NCBI RefSeq assembly: GCF_001613325.1
Contig: NZ_BDCD01000021.1
Location: 1 to 64,000, forward strand
Origin: Nocardia yamanashiensis NBRC 100130
Lineage (GTDB): Bacteria > Actinomycetota > Actinomycetes > Mycobacteriales > Mycobacteriaceae
Length of the DNA: 64,000 bases
Reading direction: 5' to 3'
A program made the position numbers and the translations under genes. The notes below the pieces were generated by a model that was not told the DNA's origin, ran no database searches, and saw only the letters and a program-made list of their open reading frames with translations. This document shows, in pieces, positions 8,911 through 16,597 of this stretch. The first letter of the stretch is position 1; every line of letters starts with the position of its first letter.

Positions 8911-8924
8911 GTTTCACGGGAAAC
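8911..8924. promoter_or_regulatory. parS-like site (GTTTCACGGGAAAC)
   Basis: One mismatch from the palindromic parS consensus GTTTCACGTGAAAC. It lies 22 bases after the cwlM stop and is a presumed ParB-binding site. Confidence 0.75.
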
Positions 8925-8950
8925 AACGAATTTCACGAGTCACAGAAAAA

Positions 8951-8978
8951 CCCCGCCTCCCGAATCGGGCAGGCGGGG
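8951..8978. terminator. Bidirectional terminator between cwlM and the GNAT gene
   Basis: CCCCGCCT (8951-8958) and AGGCGGGG (8971-8978) form a stem with A-run on the left and TTTT on the right. It serves the two convergent genes. Confidence 0.8.
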
Positions 8979-8996
8979 TTTTCGTTTGCCGGTAGG

Positions 8997-9731
8997 TCAG
9001 AAGGTGGCGACGCGGCCCGGTGCGGTCATGGCCGCCGCGGCGAGCAGCTGATCCAGCGCGCGCTCCACGTCTTCCTTCCACAGATGGTCGTGATCGAGCT
9101 CCAGCCGCAGCCGCGGGAAGCGGTGATGCGCGGCAACCACTTTGAAGCCGACCTCCTCCAGGAAGTCCGCGTCGATCATGCAGTTCTCCGGCGAGCACGG
9201 GCCATTGGGCGACAGGCTCGCGGTGGTGCGCAGGGGAGTGGGGGCGATGCGCTGCATCAGGGTCATGGAACCTAGTTCGCGATCGGGCATCTGCGCGGTC
9301 GGCGGATCCCAGCGCAATCCGAAGGCCTCGATGGCCCGCACGCCACGCCGCACCAGATCGTTCACCACGGCCTGAATGAGCTGAATGGCTACATCGGTGT
9401 CGTGGTACTGGAATTCGGACCGCAGCGTGGTCAGCAGGACCGCATCCGGGCTCACCGGGGAAGTGGGGAACAGTCCCGCGCGCGGCACGGCGCTCGGCGG
9501 CGAGTACAGGGCGCAGCCGGCGGACTGACCGTCCACCATGGCGACCTGCCCGCAGGAGCCCCACTCCAGCATGACGGTCGACAACCAGGCCTCCTTCTCG
9601 AAGACCGGGTCGCTGAAATCCTGACAGTCCGCCGCCACCGCCGGATCGATCTCCCAGAACACGCACCGCCGTGCGTGGCCGGGAAGCTTGTCGAGTCCGC
9701 CGAGGGAAAGTGCGGTCACGCTGGTCGACAC
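8997..9731 (-). CDS. GNAT-like N-acetyltransferase family protein (Rv3916c-type)
   Basis: This 244-residue protein sits downstream of parB and is convergent with cwlM, the location of Rv3916c (same length). A central segment around WGSCGQVAMVDGQSAG, followed by a VLLTTLRSEFQ strand and a LIQAVVNDLVRRGVRAIEAFG helix-strand pair, resembles the acetyl-CoA-binding core of GNAT enzymes. The substrate is unknown. A GTG start at 9731 is preferred (GGAGG about 13 bases upstream, matching family length); an in-frame start at 9857 would add 42 residues rich in Arg with no family support. Function beyond the fold is inference. Confidence 0.75.
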   Translation of the reverse strand: MSTSVTALSLGGLDKLPGHARRCVFWEIDPAVAADCQDFSDPVFEKEAWLSTVMLEWGSCGQVAMVDGQSAGCALYSPPSAVPRAGLFPTSPVSPDAVLLTTLRSEFQYHDTDVAIQLIQAVVNDLVRRGVRAIEAFGLRWDPPTAQMPDRELGSMTLMQRIAPTPLRTTASLSPNGPCSPENCMIDADFLEEVGFKVVAAHHRFPRLRLELDHDHLWKEDVERALDQLLAAAAMTAPGRVATF

Positions 9732-9955
9732 CGCTCTGCTCAGCCTCCAGCTTTCCGATTCATCCACACTCAAGCCGCATCGGTTTCTACATCGGCTCGC
9801 CAGCAAGAATAAGCGATCAAGGGATCGTGCCTCATTCCAGTTTGGGGTAGGGGGCACGCCACCGAAATCCCGTCCGCGGGATGCGATGGCGATGCCCCTG
9901 AGAGTCCCCGGAAATCAGCCACTGTCACAGTGACGTTTCGTCCCGGGGTTCCAGG

Positions 9956-10960
9956 TCAGAGCTTGGATTGCTCCATCAGGCTCACAATTCGTTCCAGATC
10001 GTCGATCGATCCGAACTCGACTGTGATCTTGCCCTTGCGCTTGCCGAGGCTCACCGTGACGCGGGTGTCGAACGACTCCGACAACCGCTCCGCCACATCC
10101 TGGAGACCGGGCATCTGGATCGGCTTGCGCTTGGGCGCCGGGGGAGCGGCGGTATCGGGATTCGAGTTGGCCAGCTTCACGGCTTCCTCGGTGGAGCGAA
10201 CCGACAACCCTTCGGCGATGATGCGCGCCGCGAGAGCTTCCTGCGCTTCGGGTCCGGCTTCCAGGGCGAGCACGGCCCGGGCGTGCCCGGCGGAGAGCAC
10301 GCCGGCCGCGACCCGGCGCTGCACCGGAATCGGAAGTTTCAGCAGCCGAATCATATTCGTGATGACCGGTCGGGAGCGGCCGATTCGGGTGGCCAATTCC
10401 TCGTGCGTCACGTCGAACTCTTCGAGCAGCTGCTGATACGCCGCCGCCTCTTCGAGCGGATTCAACTGCACCCGATGGATGTTCTCCAACAGGGCATCTC
10501 GCAGCATGGCGTCGTCGGCGGTCTCGCGCACGATGGCGGGGATGGCCTCCAGCCCCGCCTCCTTGCTGGCCCGCCAGCGCCGCTCGCCCATGATGAGCTG
10601 ATAGCGCGGCTCCGGCAGCGCGGAGATCTGGCGCACCACGATCGGCTGCATCAAGCCGAATTCCTTGATGGAGTGCACCAGTTCGGCGAGCGCCTCATCG
10701 TCGAAGTAGTCGCGCGGCTGCTTCGGATTCGGCTCGATCTGCGCCGGCGGGATCTCCTTGTACACCGCGCCCGCATCGGTCTCCTCGACCGGATCCGGGA
10801 CGCGATGCAGGAAAGCGGACGGCGGCGTCGGACCGATCGGGTCGATGCCGATGACGACATTGGCGGCGGCACTGCCGAGCCCGCCGGGTGTGGTCGCGGG
10901 TCCGGTCGGGATCAGCGCCGCGAGGCCGCGCCCCAGTCCACCCTTCTTCGCCTGACTCAT
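9956..10960 (-). CDS. parB: Chromosome-partitioning protein ParB
   Basis: This 334-residue DNA-binding CTPase spreads from parS sites and loads SMC. An N-terminal KKGGLGRGLAALIP motif is followed by the ParB/Srx CTP-binding domain (QPRDYFDDEALAELVHSIKE, then GERRWRASKEAGL and ENIHRVQLNPLEEA). A helix-turn-helix with TRIGRSRPVITNMIRLLKLP comes next, and a dimerisation C-terminus completes it. ATG at 10960 gives the conserved MSQAKKGGLGRG start; a GTG at 10990 is possible. It follows parA after 64 bases, and parS-like sites flank the operon on both sides. Confidence 0.96.
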   Translation of the reverse strand: MSQAKKGGLGRGLAALIPTGPATTPGGLGSAAANVVIGIDPIGPTPPSAFLHRVPDPVEETDAGAVYKEIPPAQIEPNPKQPRDYFDDEALAELVHSIKEFGLMQPIVVRQISALPEPRYQLIMGERRWRASKEAGLEAIPAIVRETADDAMLRDALLENIHRVQLNPLEEAAAYQQLLEEFDVTHEELATRIGRSRPVITNMIRLLKLPIPVQRRVAAGVLSAGHARAVLALEAGPEAQEALAARIIAEGLSVRSTEEAVKLANSNPDTAAPPAPKRKPIQMPGLQDVAERLSESFDTRVTVSLGKRKGKITVEFGSIDDLERIVSLMEQSKL

Positions 10961-11024
10961 CGGCTTACCGACCCGCCTTTCCTTGTCCACCGCACCCGAG
11001 AATTCTCACTGCGACACTTCAGCA

Positions 11025-12047
11025 CTACACACCGGATTGTGCGTCCGGGGACTCCCCGGACGCGGTACGACTCGCCGCACGAGCCGCGATCTCACGTCCC
11101 GCATCCAAATAGCTCATGGCGCCACGTGAACCCGGATCGTAATCGAGGACCGTCATGCCGTAGCCCGGCGCCTCGGAAACCTTGACGCTGCGGGGGATGA
11201 CCGAGCGCAGTACCGCTTCGCCGAAGTGGCCGCGGACTTCCTCGGCCACCTGATCGGCGAGCTTGGTGCGGCCGTCGTACATGGTGAGAACGACGGTGGA
11301 GACATGCAATTCGGGGTTCAGGTGCGCCTGCACCAGACCGATATTGCGGAGCAGCTGACCCACGCCTTCGAGCGCGTAGTACTCGCACTGGATGGGGATG
11401 AGAACTTCCTTGGCCGCCACCATCGCATTGACGGTGAGCAGGCCGAGGGACGGCGGGCAGTCGATCATCACGTAGTCGATGTCGTACCCGGCCAGGTTGG
11501 CTTCCTGGATGGCGGTCTTCAACCGGCCCTCGCGGGCGACCATGGAGACGAGTTCGATCTCGGCGCCGGCCAGATCGATGGTGGCCGGGATGCACAGCAA
11601 CCGCTCATTGTGCGGGCTCTGCTGGATGGCGTCGGAGACCGAGCATTCGCCGATGAGCAGTTCGTAGCTGGACGGGATGCCGGAGTGGTGGGGGATGCCC
11701 AGCGCGGTGCTGGCATTGCCCTGCGGGTCCAGATCGATGACGAGCACCCGCATGCCCTGGATCGCCAGTGCCGCCGCCAGGTTCACGGTCGTGGTGGTCT
11801 TGCCCACGCCGCCCTTCTGATTGGCGATGGTGAAGATGCGCTGTTCCTTCGGGCGCGGGATGGTCGCGGTGCCCGGGTGCAGGACCTGGCTGGCGCGCTG
11901 CGCCTCGGCCGCGATCGGGGTCTCGGTGGGGGAGATGTTCCCGAACGGCGTCCGGCTGAATTCCTCCACATCGAAGTTGCCGCCATCGAGCATGCCGGGC
12001 ACCCGGGACGTTGTTTCCCGTGAAACATTCGCCGGACCGTTGGACAT
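11025..12047 (-). CDS. parA: Chromosome-partitioning ATPase ParA
   Basis: This 340-residue deviant-Walker ATPase carries KGGVGKTTTTVNLA about 80 residues in, a DLDPQGN Walker A' region and DYVMIDCPPSLG (Walker B). It moves ParB-parS complexes along the nucleoid. The first ~70 residues are an extension ahead of the ATPase core, as in other actinobacteria. A parS-like sequence (12013-12026) lies inside codons 8-12, so ParB bound there could affect parA expression. ATG at 12047 is preceded by a GTTAGGAGC sequence on the minus strand. Confidence 0.96.
   Translation of the reverse strand: MSNGPANVSRETTSRVPGMLDGGNFDVEEFSRTPFGNISPTETPIAAEAQRASQVLHPGTATIPRPKEQRIFTIANQKGGVGKTTTTVNLAAALAIQGMRVLVIDLDPQGNASTALGIPHHSGIPSSYELLIGECSVSDAIQQSPHNERLLCIPATIDLAGAEIELVSMVAREGRLKTAIQEANLAGYDIDYVMIDCPPSLGLLTVNAMVAAKEVLIPIQCEYYALEGVGQLLRNIGLVQAHLNPELHVSTVVLTMYDGRTKLADQVAEEVRGHFGEAVLRSVIPRSVKVSEAPGYGMTVLDYDPGSRGAMSYLDAGREIAARAASRTASGESPDAQSGV
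12013..12026. promoter_or_regulatory. parS-like site inside the parA 5' end (GTTTCCCGTGAAAC)
   Basis: This is the reverse complement of the 8911 site, again one mismatch from GTTTCACGTGAAAC. It is embedded in the first codons of parA. Confidence 0.75.
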
Positions 12048-12365
12048 ACAGGCTCCTAACCGCGAGAACTCAAAGACACGTGGTCGAGCGGAAATCCGCG
12101 CACTCTGGCAGCAGCGCGCGACGCTGCGTGGTTACCGAGAAGGTGCGAGGTGCTAGATCGATACCCATTCCGAAGCCGTTCCCAGCTGAGTGCCAGCCGA
12201 TTTCGAGCCGGTGCCGGGCATCGCAAGTCTGCGCTCACGCTCGACGGTCACTAGCTTGCCAGTACGGGACACAATACGGAAGTTGAACCGCGAGGAACTC
12301 GGTGCGACACGCGAATTCAACCACCCTGAAACGAATACCGAAGGGATTCGGGCGATCTTGGTCAT

Positions 12366-12379
12366 GTTTCACGGGAAAC
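12366..12379. promoter_or_regulatory. parS-like site (GTTTCACGGGAAAC)
   Basis: Identical to the 8911 site. The flanks extend the palindrome to TGTTTCACGGGAAACA (12365-12380). Confidence 0.8.
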
Positions 12380-12410
12380 ATAGCTCCGCACCCACTCCCG
12401 GGGCCCTCAG

Positions 12411-12431
12411 CGGCTTCGCCCCCGAACCCCC
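12411..12431. repeat. Intergenic GC-hairpin repeat, copy A
   Basis: GGCTTCGCCCCCGAACCCCC-type element. Related copies lie at 24811, 32161, 34611 and 58725, always between genes. Confidence 0.55.
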
Positions 12432-12468
12432 AGGAACCACGAGACCTCCCGGCACCCGAAGACACAAG

Positions 12469-12497
12469 AGCGCCCCGCCTCCGAGAGGCGGGGCGCT
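12469..12497 (-). terminator. Terminator hairpin after rsmG
   Basis: AGCGCCCCGCCTC (12469-12481) pairs perfectly with GAGGCGGGGCGCT (12485-12497) around a CGA loop, 48 bases downstream of the rsmG stop. Confidence 0.75.
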
Positions 12498-12544
12498 ACA
12501 TGCCGTCACAGTGACGGATAGTCGGCAGCCATCGGGTCGGACAC

Positions 12545-13252
12545 TCAGCGGCGCTTGGACTTGCCCTTGCGCTCGCCGCGGGGGAGCTTCTCGGCACTGA
12601 TCACATAGGTGGGCGTCTCCAGCACTCCCACACCGCATTCGAGAACCTCGGCATGGCCGGCGCCCGCCTTGGTGAGTTCGTCGCGATCGCGCTCCAACTC
12701 TTCGGCGGCACTGATTCCCTTGAGCGCCAGCATCCGTCCGTGGTCGCGGACGAGGGGCATGGACCAACCGGCGAGCTTCGCCAGGGGAGCGACCGCGCGG
12801 GAGGTGACGACATCCGCGCCGCCCGCTTCCTTCTTCACGCCGGGCTGCTCGGCGCGGCCGCGGACGACGGTGATGTTGTCGAGTCCGACCGACTGGACGA
12901 ACTCGGCGAGGAAGACGGTGCGGCGAAGCAGCGGCTCCACCAGAGTGATTCGGAGGTCGGGACGGGCGATCGCGAGGGGGATACCCGGGAGGCCCGCGCC
13001 GCTGCCGATGTCGACCACGCGCACACCCTCGGCCATCAGATCGCCGATCACCGCGCAGTTGAGAATGTGCCGATCCCAGAGCCGGGGGACTTCACGCGGA
13101 CCGATCAACCCGCGCTCCACGCCGGCGCTGGCGAGCGCGGCGTAGTACTTCCGGGCCATCTCCAACCGGTCCCCGAAAACGACCGCGGCGACGGCGGGCG
13201 GCTCGACGAGTTCCGGAGGGGTCACCTCGGTGGCTGGTTCCACGTGAAACAT
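12545..13252 (-). CDS. rsmG: 16S rRNA (guanine-527-N7)-methyltransferase
   Basis: This 235-residue SAM-dependent methyltransferase (GidB family) modifies G527 of 16S rRNA; loss gives low-level streptomycin resistance in mycobacteria. The SAM-binding motif VVDIGSGAGLPGIPLAI is about 80 residues in, preceded by the family motif PRLWDRHILNC. ATG at 13252 gives MFHVEPAT, with AGGGAAGG directly upstream. A parS-like site (13237-13250) coincides with its first codons. Position between parA and khpB is as in mycobacteria (Rv3919c). Confidence 0.95.
   Translation of the reverse strand: MFHVEPATEVTPPELVEPPAVAAVVFGDRLEMARKYYAALASAGVERGLIGPREVPRLWDRHILNCAVIGDLMAEGVRVVDIGSGAGLPGIPLAIARPDLRITLVEPLLRRTVFLAEFVQSVGLDNITVVRGRAEQPGVKKEAGGADVVTSRAVAPLAKLAGWSMPLVRDHGRMLALKGISAAEELERDRDELTKAGAGHAEVLECGVGVLETPTYVISAEKLPRGERKGKSKRR
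13237..13250. promoter_or_regulatory. parS-like site (GTTCCACGTGAAAC)
   Basis: One mismatch from GTTTCACGTGAAAC, and the reverse complement of the 22396 site. It overlaps the rsmG start codons. Confidence 0.75.
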
Positions 13253-13287
13253 CCTTCCCTGCTCTCGAACCGTCTTCGGATAAGCGT

Positions 13288-13319
13288 AGGGCCCCCGGTC
13301 GATTCGACCCGGGGGCCCT
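13288..13319 (-). terminator. Terminator-like hairpin after khpB
   Basis: AGGGCCCCCGG (13288-13298) pairs with CCGGGGGCCCT (13309-13319), 40 bases downstream of the khpB stop. No U-tract follows. Confidence 0.6.
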
Positions 13320-13358
13320 GCCTTCAAAACTGGGCGCGTGTCCCGCGCCGCCCGAATC

Positions 13359-13919
13359 TCACTCGGGGAGAACCACCACGCGGCGGCTCGGCTCCACGCC
13401 TTCGCTCTCGGAGACGACGCCGTCGACCGCGGCCACCGCATCGTGCACGATCTTGCGCTCGAACGGGGTCATGGGGGAGAGGGCTTCGCGCTCACCGGTT
13501 TCCAGCACCCGCTTGGCCGCCTCGGCGCCGATCGCGCTCAGCTCGGAACGACGCTTGGCGCGCCAGCCCGCCACATCGAGCATCAGGCGGCTGCGCACGC
13601 CGGTCGACTGCTGCACGGCGAGCCGGGTCAGTTCCTGGAGCGCGTCCAGGACCTCGCCGCGCCGGCCGACCAGCTTGGACAGATCCTTGCCGCCGTCGAT
13701 GCTGACGATCGCCCGATCGCCTTCCACATCGAGGTCGATATCGCCGTCGAAATCGAGCACATCGAGCAACTGCTCCAGGTAGTCGCCCGCGATCTCGCCC
13801 TCTTCGATGAGCGCTTCCTCGGCCTCGTTCGCGTTCGCGGACTCGGTCGCCTTCGCGGACTCGGTCGCCGCCGGCGCAGCCGTCACAGTGGGATCCCCTC
13901 CGTCGGTTTCAACTGTCAT
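13359..13919 (-). CDS. khpB: KhpB/Jag-family RNA-binding protein
   Basis: This 186-residue protein has an acidic, Ala/Glu-rich N-terminus. A KH-like domain follows (GKDLSKLVGRRGEVLDALQ, about residues 75-120), then an R3H domain (MTPFERKIVHDAVAAVDGV) and an RRVVVLPE tail. The family binds RNA and influences cell-wall growth. ATG at 13919 has AAGGA 8-12 bases upstream; an in-frame ATG at 13934 is possible. It lies 46 bases after yidC in the same operon (Rv3920c position). Confidence 0.9.
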   Translation of the reverse strand: MTVETDGGDPTVTAAPAATESAKATESANANEAEEALIEEGEIAGDYLEQLLDVLDFDGDIDLDVEGDRAIVSIDGGKDLSKLVGRRGEVLDALQELTRLAVQQSTGVRSRLMLDVAGWRAKRRSELSAIGAEAAKRVLETGEREALSPMTPFERKIVHDAVAAVDGVVSESEGVEPSRRVVVLPE

Positions 13920-13965
13920 TGTTGTGTCCTTCATCTGGAGTTGTCGGCACAAGGCCGGGAAGTGC

Positions 13966-15042
13966 TCAGCGCCGCCGCTTCTGGTTCGCGCGCCCCCGGT
14001 TCCCCGGGCGCTGCTGCTTCTTGGCGGTCTGCTTGGACCCGTTCTGCGACGCCTGCGGGGCGTCCTGCTTCGAGGTCTCGGCGCTGTCGCTCTGGGCGGT
14101 ATCGGTGGTCTGCTTCTTGCGGACGTCGACCGGCTTCACGCCCGGCTTGGGCGCATTGGCCGCGCGCTTCTCCAGCGCCGCCGCCTTCTTCTCTTCCTCT
14201 TCCTGCGCCATGCGACCGAACACCAGATGCTGCTGCGCGTAGGTCCAGATGTTGTTGGACACCCAGTAGATCAGGATGGCGACGGGAAGGAACGGACCAC
14301 CGACGAGCACGCCGAGCGGGAACACCCACAGCGCCAGCTTGTTCATCATGGCGGCCTGCGGGTTGGCCAGCGCCTCGGGCGACTGCCGGGCCACGGAGGC
14401 GCGCGCGTTGAAGTGGGTCGCCAGGCCCGCGATGATCATGAGCGGAATCGAGACGGCCGCGATGGCCACCTTGCTCGGCACGCCGCCGTATTCGGCGAAG
14501 GAGTTCAGCACGCTGGCCGGCTCGGTGATGTAGGCCGAGAGCGGAGCGCCGAAAAGCCGTGCGGTCAGGAAGGACTGGACGTCGGCCGCGGAGAAGATGT
14601 AGTTCGGCGTGTGCGCGTTGTCGTACGGGGTCATGCCCAGCTGGCCGATGCCGGTGCCGGTGCGGTTGAACGACCGCAGCACATGGAACAGACCGAGGAA
14701 CACCGGCACCTGCAACAGCACCGGGAGGCAACCCATGAGCGGGTTGAAGCCGTGTTCCTTCTGCAGCTTCTGCATCTCGACCGTCATCTGCTGACGATCG
14801 TTCTTGTACTTCTTCTGCAGTTCCTTGATCTGCGGCTGCAGTTCCTGCATCTGCTTCGTGGTGCGGACCTGCTTCACGAACGGCTTGTAGAGCACGAGCC
14901 GGAGCGTGAACACCAGGAACACCACGGCCAGGGCCCAGGCGAATCCACTGTCCTTGCCCAGCACGAACCCGAACGCTCGATGCCAGAACCACAGAATGGC
15001 CGACACCGGGTAATAGATGAAGTCGAGCACGGCTCTATGCAC
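13966..15042 (-). CDS. yidC: Membrane protein insertase YidC
   Basis: This 358-residue Oxa1/YidC/Alb3 insertase has an N-terminal membrane segment, a cytoplasmic coiled-coil loop (ELQPQIKELQKKYKNDRQQM) and the conserved MGCLPVLLQVPVFLGLFHVL helix. Further membrane helices lie around IPLMIIAGLATHF and LALWVFPLGVLVGGPF. A Lys/Gln-rich tail ends in NQKRRR. It inserts membrane proteins with or without Sec. GTG at 15042 overlaps the yidD stop by 8 bases. Confidence 0.96.
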   Translation of the reverse strand: MHRAVLDFIYYPVSAILWFWHRAFGFVLGKDSGFAWALAVVFLVFTLRLVLYKPFVKQVRTTKQMQELQPQIKELQKKYKNDRQQMTVEMQKLQKEHGFNPLMGCLPVLLQVPVFLGLFHVLRSFNRTGTGIGQLGMTPYDNAHTPNYIFSAADVQSFLTARLFGAPLSAYITEPASVLNSFAEYGGVPSKVAIAAVSIPLMIIAGLATHFNARASVARQSPEALANPQAAMMNKLALWVFPLGVLVGGPFLPVAILIYWVSNNIWTYAQQHLVFGRMAQEEEEKKAAALEKRAANAPKPGVKPVDVRKKQTTDTAQSDSAETSKQDAPQASQNGSKQTAKKQQRPGNRGRANQKRRR

Positions 15043-15376
15043 TCCCGTCGTTCGTATCGCCGGTCACCGCGGGCGATGACCCTTCAAAAGCTGATGCCGC
15101 GTCCCGGCGCGCCTGTTCTTCGCGAACACGACGCGGCTCCGGTACGGGGTCCCACCCACCAGGGTGCCAGGGCGCACATTTCGCCAAACGGACGGTCGCC
15201 AGTCCGAGCCCGACGAACAGTCCGCGGGTGCGCAGGGCGGTCACCGCGTACTCACTGCAAGTAGGGGTGAAACGGCACACCGGCATGCGGGTGGGGGAGA
15301 TGTAGGTCCGATACAGCTCGATGAGAAATATCAGAGCTTTGGCCGGCAAGCGGACCGCCGCGCGGAAGGCGTTCAC
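15035..15376 (-). CDS. yidD: Membrane protein insertion efficiency factor YidD
   Basis: This 113-residue protein has the family hallmark cysteine motifs CRFTPTCSEYA and KCAPWHPGGWDPVP. It is a small inner-membrane-associated partner of YidC. GTG at 15376 overlaps the rnpA stop in a GTGA junction and the gene's end overlaps yidC, so rnpA-yidD-yidC are translationally linked. Confidence 0.95.
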   Translation of the reverse strand: MNAFRAAVRLPAKALIFLIELYRTYISPTRMPVCRFTPTCSEYAVTALRTRGLFVGLGLATVRLAKCAPWHPGGWDPVPEPRRVREEQARRDAASAFEGSSPAVTGDTNDGSA

Positions 15377-15774
15377 GACTCGCTGCCGGAAGTATGAGGT
15401 TCGGCGGTGAGGGCGCCGAGTTTGCGCAGTCCGGCCCGCAGCTGCCGCTCCAATTCGGGGGCGGGCGCTTCGGCCGCACCGGGCAGTGCGCGCAGCACGA
15501 TGTCCGCGCCGTCCGGCAGTTCGTTCGCCAAGCTTGCGCAGATATGACGCAGGCGGCGGGCCACCCGGTGGCGAACCACCGCTGGACCCACCGCCTTGCT
15601 GACGATCAAGCCGAAGCGCGGACCTCCCACCCGTACGGATGGTGCCGCGAGGTTCGGCTGATCATCGTGTAGCAGTACGTGCACAACGAGATCCCGTCTC
15701 CCGATCCGCCGGCCTTGGCGAACCGTCCGGGAGAAGTCGGTGCGCCGATGCAGCCGGTACGGCTCAGGCAGCAC
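15373..15774 (-). CDS. rnpA: Ribonuclease P protein component
   Basis: This 133-residue basic protein assists RNase P RNA in tRNA 5' maturation. The conserved RNA-binding signature appears as VVRHRVARRLRHI, preceded by FGLIVSKAVGPA. A GTG start at 15774 gives MLPEPYRLHRRTDF, typical of the family. It lies downstream of rpmH (117-base gap). Confidence 0.94.
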   Translation of the reverse strand: MLPEPYRLHRRTDFSRTVRQGRRIGRRDLVVHVLLHDDQPNLAAPSVRVGGPRFGLIVSKAVGPAVVRHRVARRLRHICASLANELPDGADIVLRALPGAAEAPAPELERQLRAGLRKLGALTAEPHTSGSES

Positions 15775-15891
15775 CTGAGCGTCCGGTGACGATCGGTTGG
15801 ATGAGGGATCGGTTTCGGGAACCGAGCGGCGAGCCGAGCTGTGGACGCCTCGGCGAGCCGGGCGTCTCGCGCCGCATTCGGATGAACCGAA

Positions 15892-16035
15892 TCAGGCGGT
15901 CAGCTTGGCGCGGCCCTTGCCACGGCGCGCCGACACGATGGCGCGGCCCGCACGGGTGCGCATCCGGAGACGGAAGCCGTGGACGCGCGCCCGACGACGG
16001 TTGTTCGGCTGGAACGTCCGCTTGCCCTTGGCCAC
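15892..16035 (-). CDS. rpmH: 50S ribosomal protein L34
   Basis: This 47-residue highly basic protein starts MAKGKRTFQPNNRRRARVHG and ends GKGRAKLTA, the classic L34 sequence. GTG at 16035 has AGGAG about 13 bases upstream. It is divergent from dnaA, the universal rpmH-dnaA arrangement. Confidence 0.97.
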   Translation of the reverse strand: MAKGKRTFQPNNRRRARVHGFRLRMRTRAGRAIVSARRGKGRAKLTA

Positions 16036-16597
16036 GGTCAACACTCCTCATAGTGGTGGACGCCTGGTGACGCCCGAAGTCTGTTCGGTGAAACGGTGCT
16101 CTCGGTGAATCCAGATGGATTCTCCGGCGCAATACCCTGATCGGCTCGGGCAGCAAACAGCCGCCACCGCACCATAGGGTGACTGTAGAAGGGTACTTAC
16201 CCAGTGAACGAGAATCAAACTCGGGGTCGGCTCTCCCCGTCACGCCGCTGATCAGCGACGTCGCGACCGTTTCGAGTGTAGTACCGCGTGCCGCGGCCTG
16301 GGCGTTCGTGTCGCGGGGCGGGTGTCGTGTACCGTCCTGATCCGGGCAATACGGAGACCGCGAGAATTTTGCCAGCGATTAGCTGAGACGCCGCAGGTCC
16401 GAGCCTGATTCGGGGGAAACGCCGCGATTCCACGCGCATCCCCAGGTTGTCCACATCTGTGGATAATTGTGTGGAAAGACCCCTGGAGTGGCATATTCGT
16501 AAGGCCGACGGTGCCTCGCCGACGCCCGCGACCGGGGGAAGCCGAGCAGTGCTCATCGTCTGCTCCGCATCGACCTACACCGGGGAGGACCACGTAC
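16036..16597. other. rpmH-dnaA divergent control region
   Basis: The 560-bp spacer should carry the rpmH promoter on the left and the dnaA promoter(s) on the right. DnaA boxes lie at 16447-16466. A GGGGAGGA Shine-Dalgarno (16581-16588) serves dnaA. I see no gene. Confidence 0.7.
16447..16466. promoter_or_regulatory. Pair of DnaA boxes upstream of dnaA
   Basis: TTGTCCACA (16447-16455) and, on the other strand, TTATCCACA (TGTGGATAA, 16458-16466) are two perfect boxes three bases apart. They likely mediate autoregulation of dnaA. Confidence 0.8.

Larger units (their letters stand above)
12048..12544. other. Gene-free interval between parA and rsmG with parS, GC hairpin repeat and terminator
   Basis: I see no convincing gene in this ~500-bp stretch. 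It should hold the parAB promoter near 12050-12120. It also holds a parS-like site (12366), one copy of the GGCTTCGCCCCCGAACCCC intergenic repeat (12411-12431) and a 13-bp terminator stem (12469-12497). Confidence 0.6.

Noticed and set aside
12190..12600. 136-codon plus-strand ORF between parA and rsmG
   Set aside because: Runs through a parS site, a GC repeat, the rsmG terminator and into antisense rsmG; Pro/Arg/Thr-rich shadow composition.
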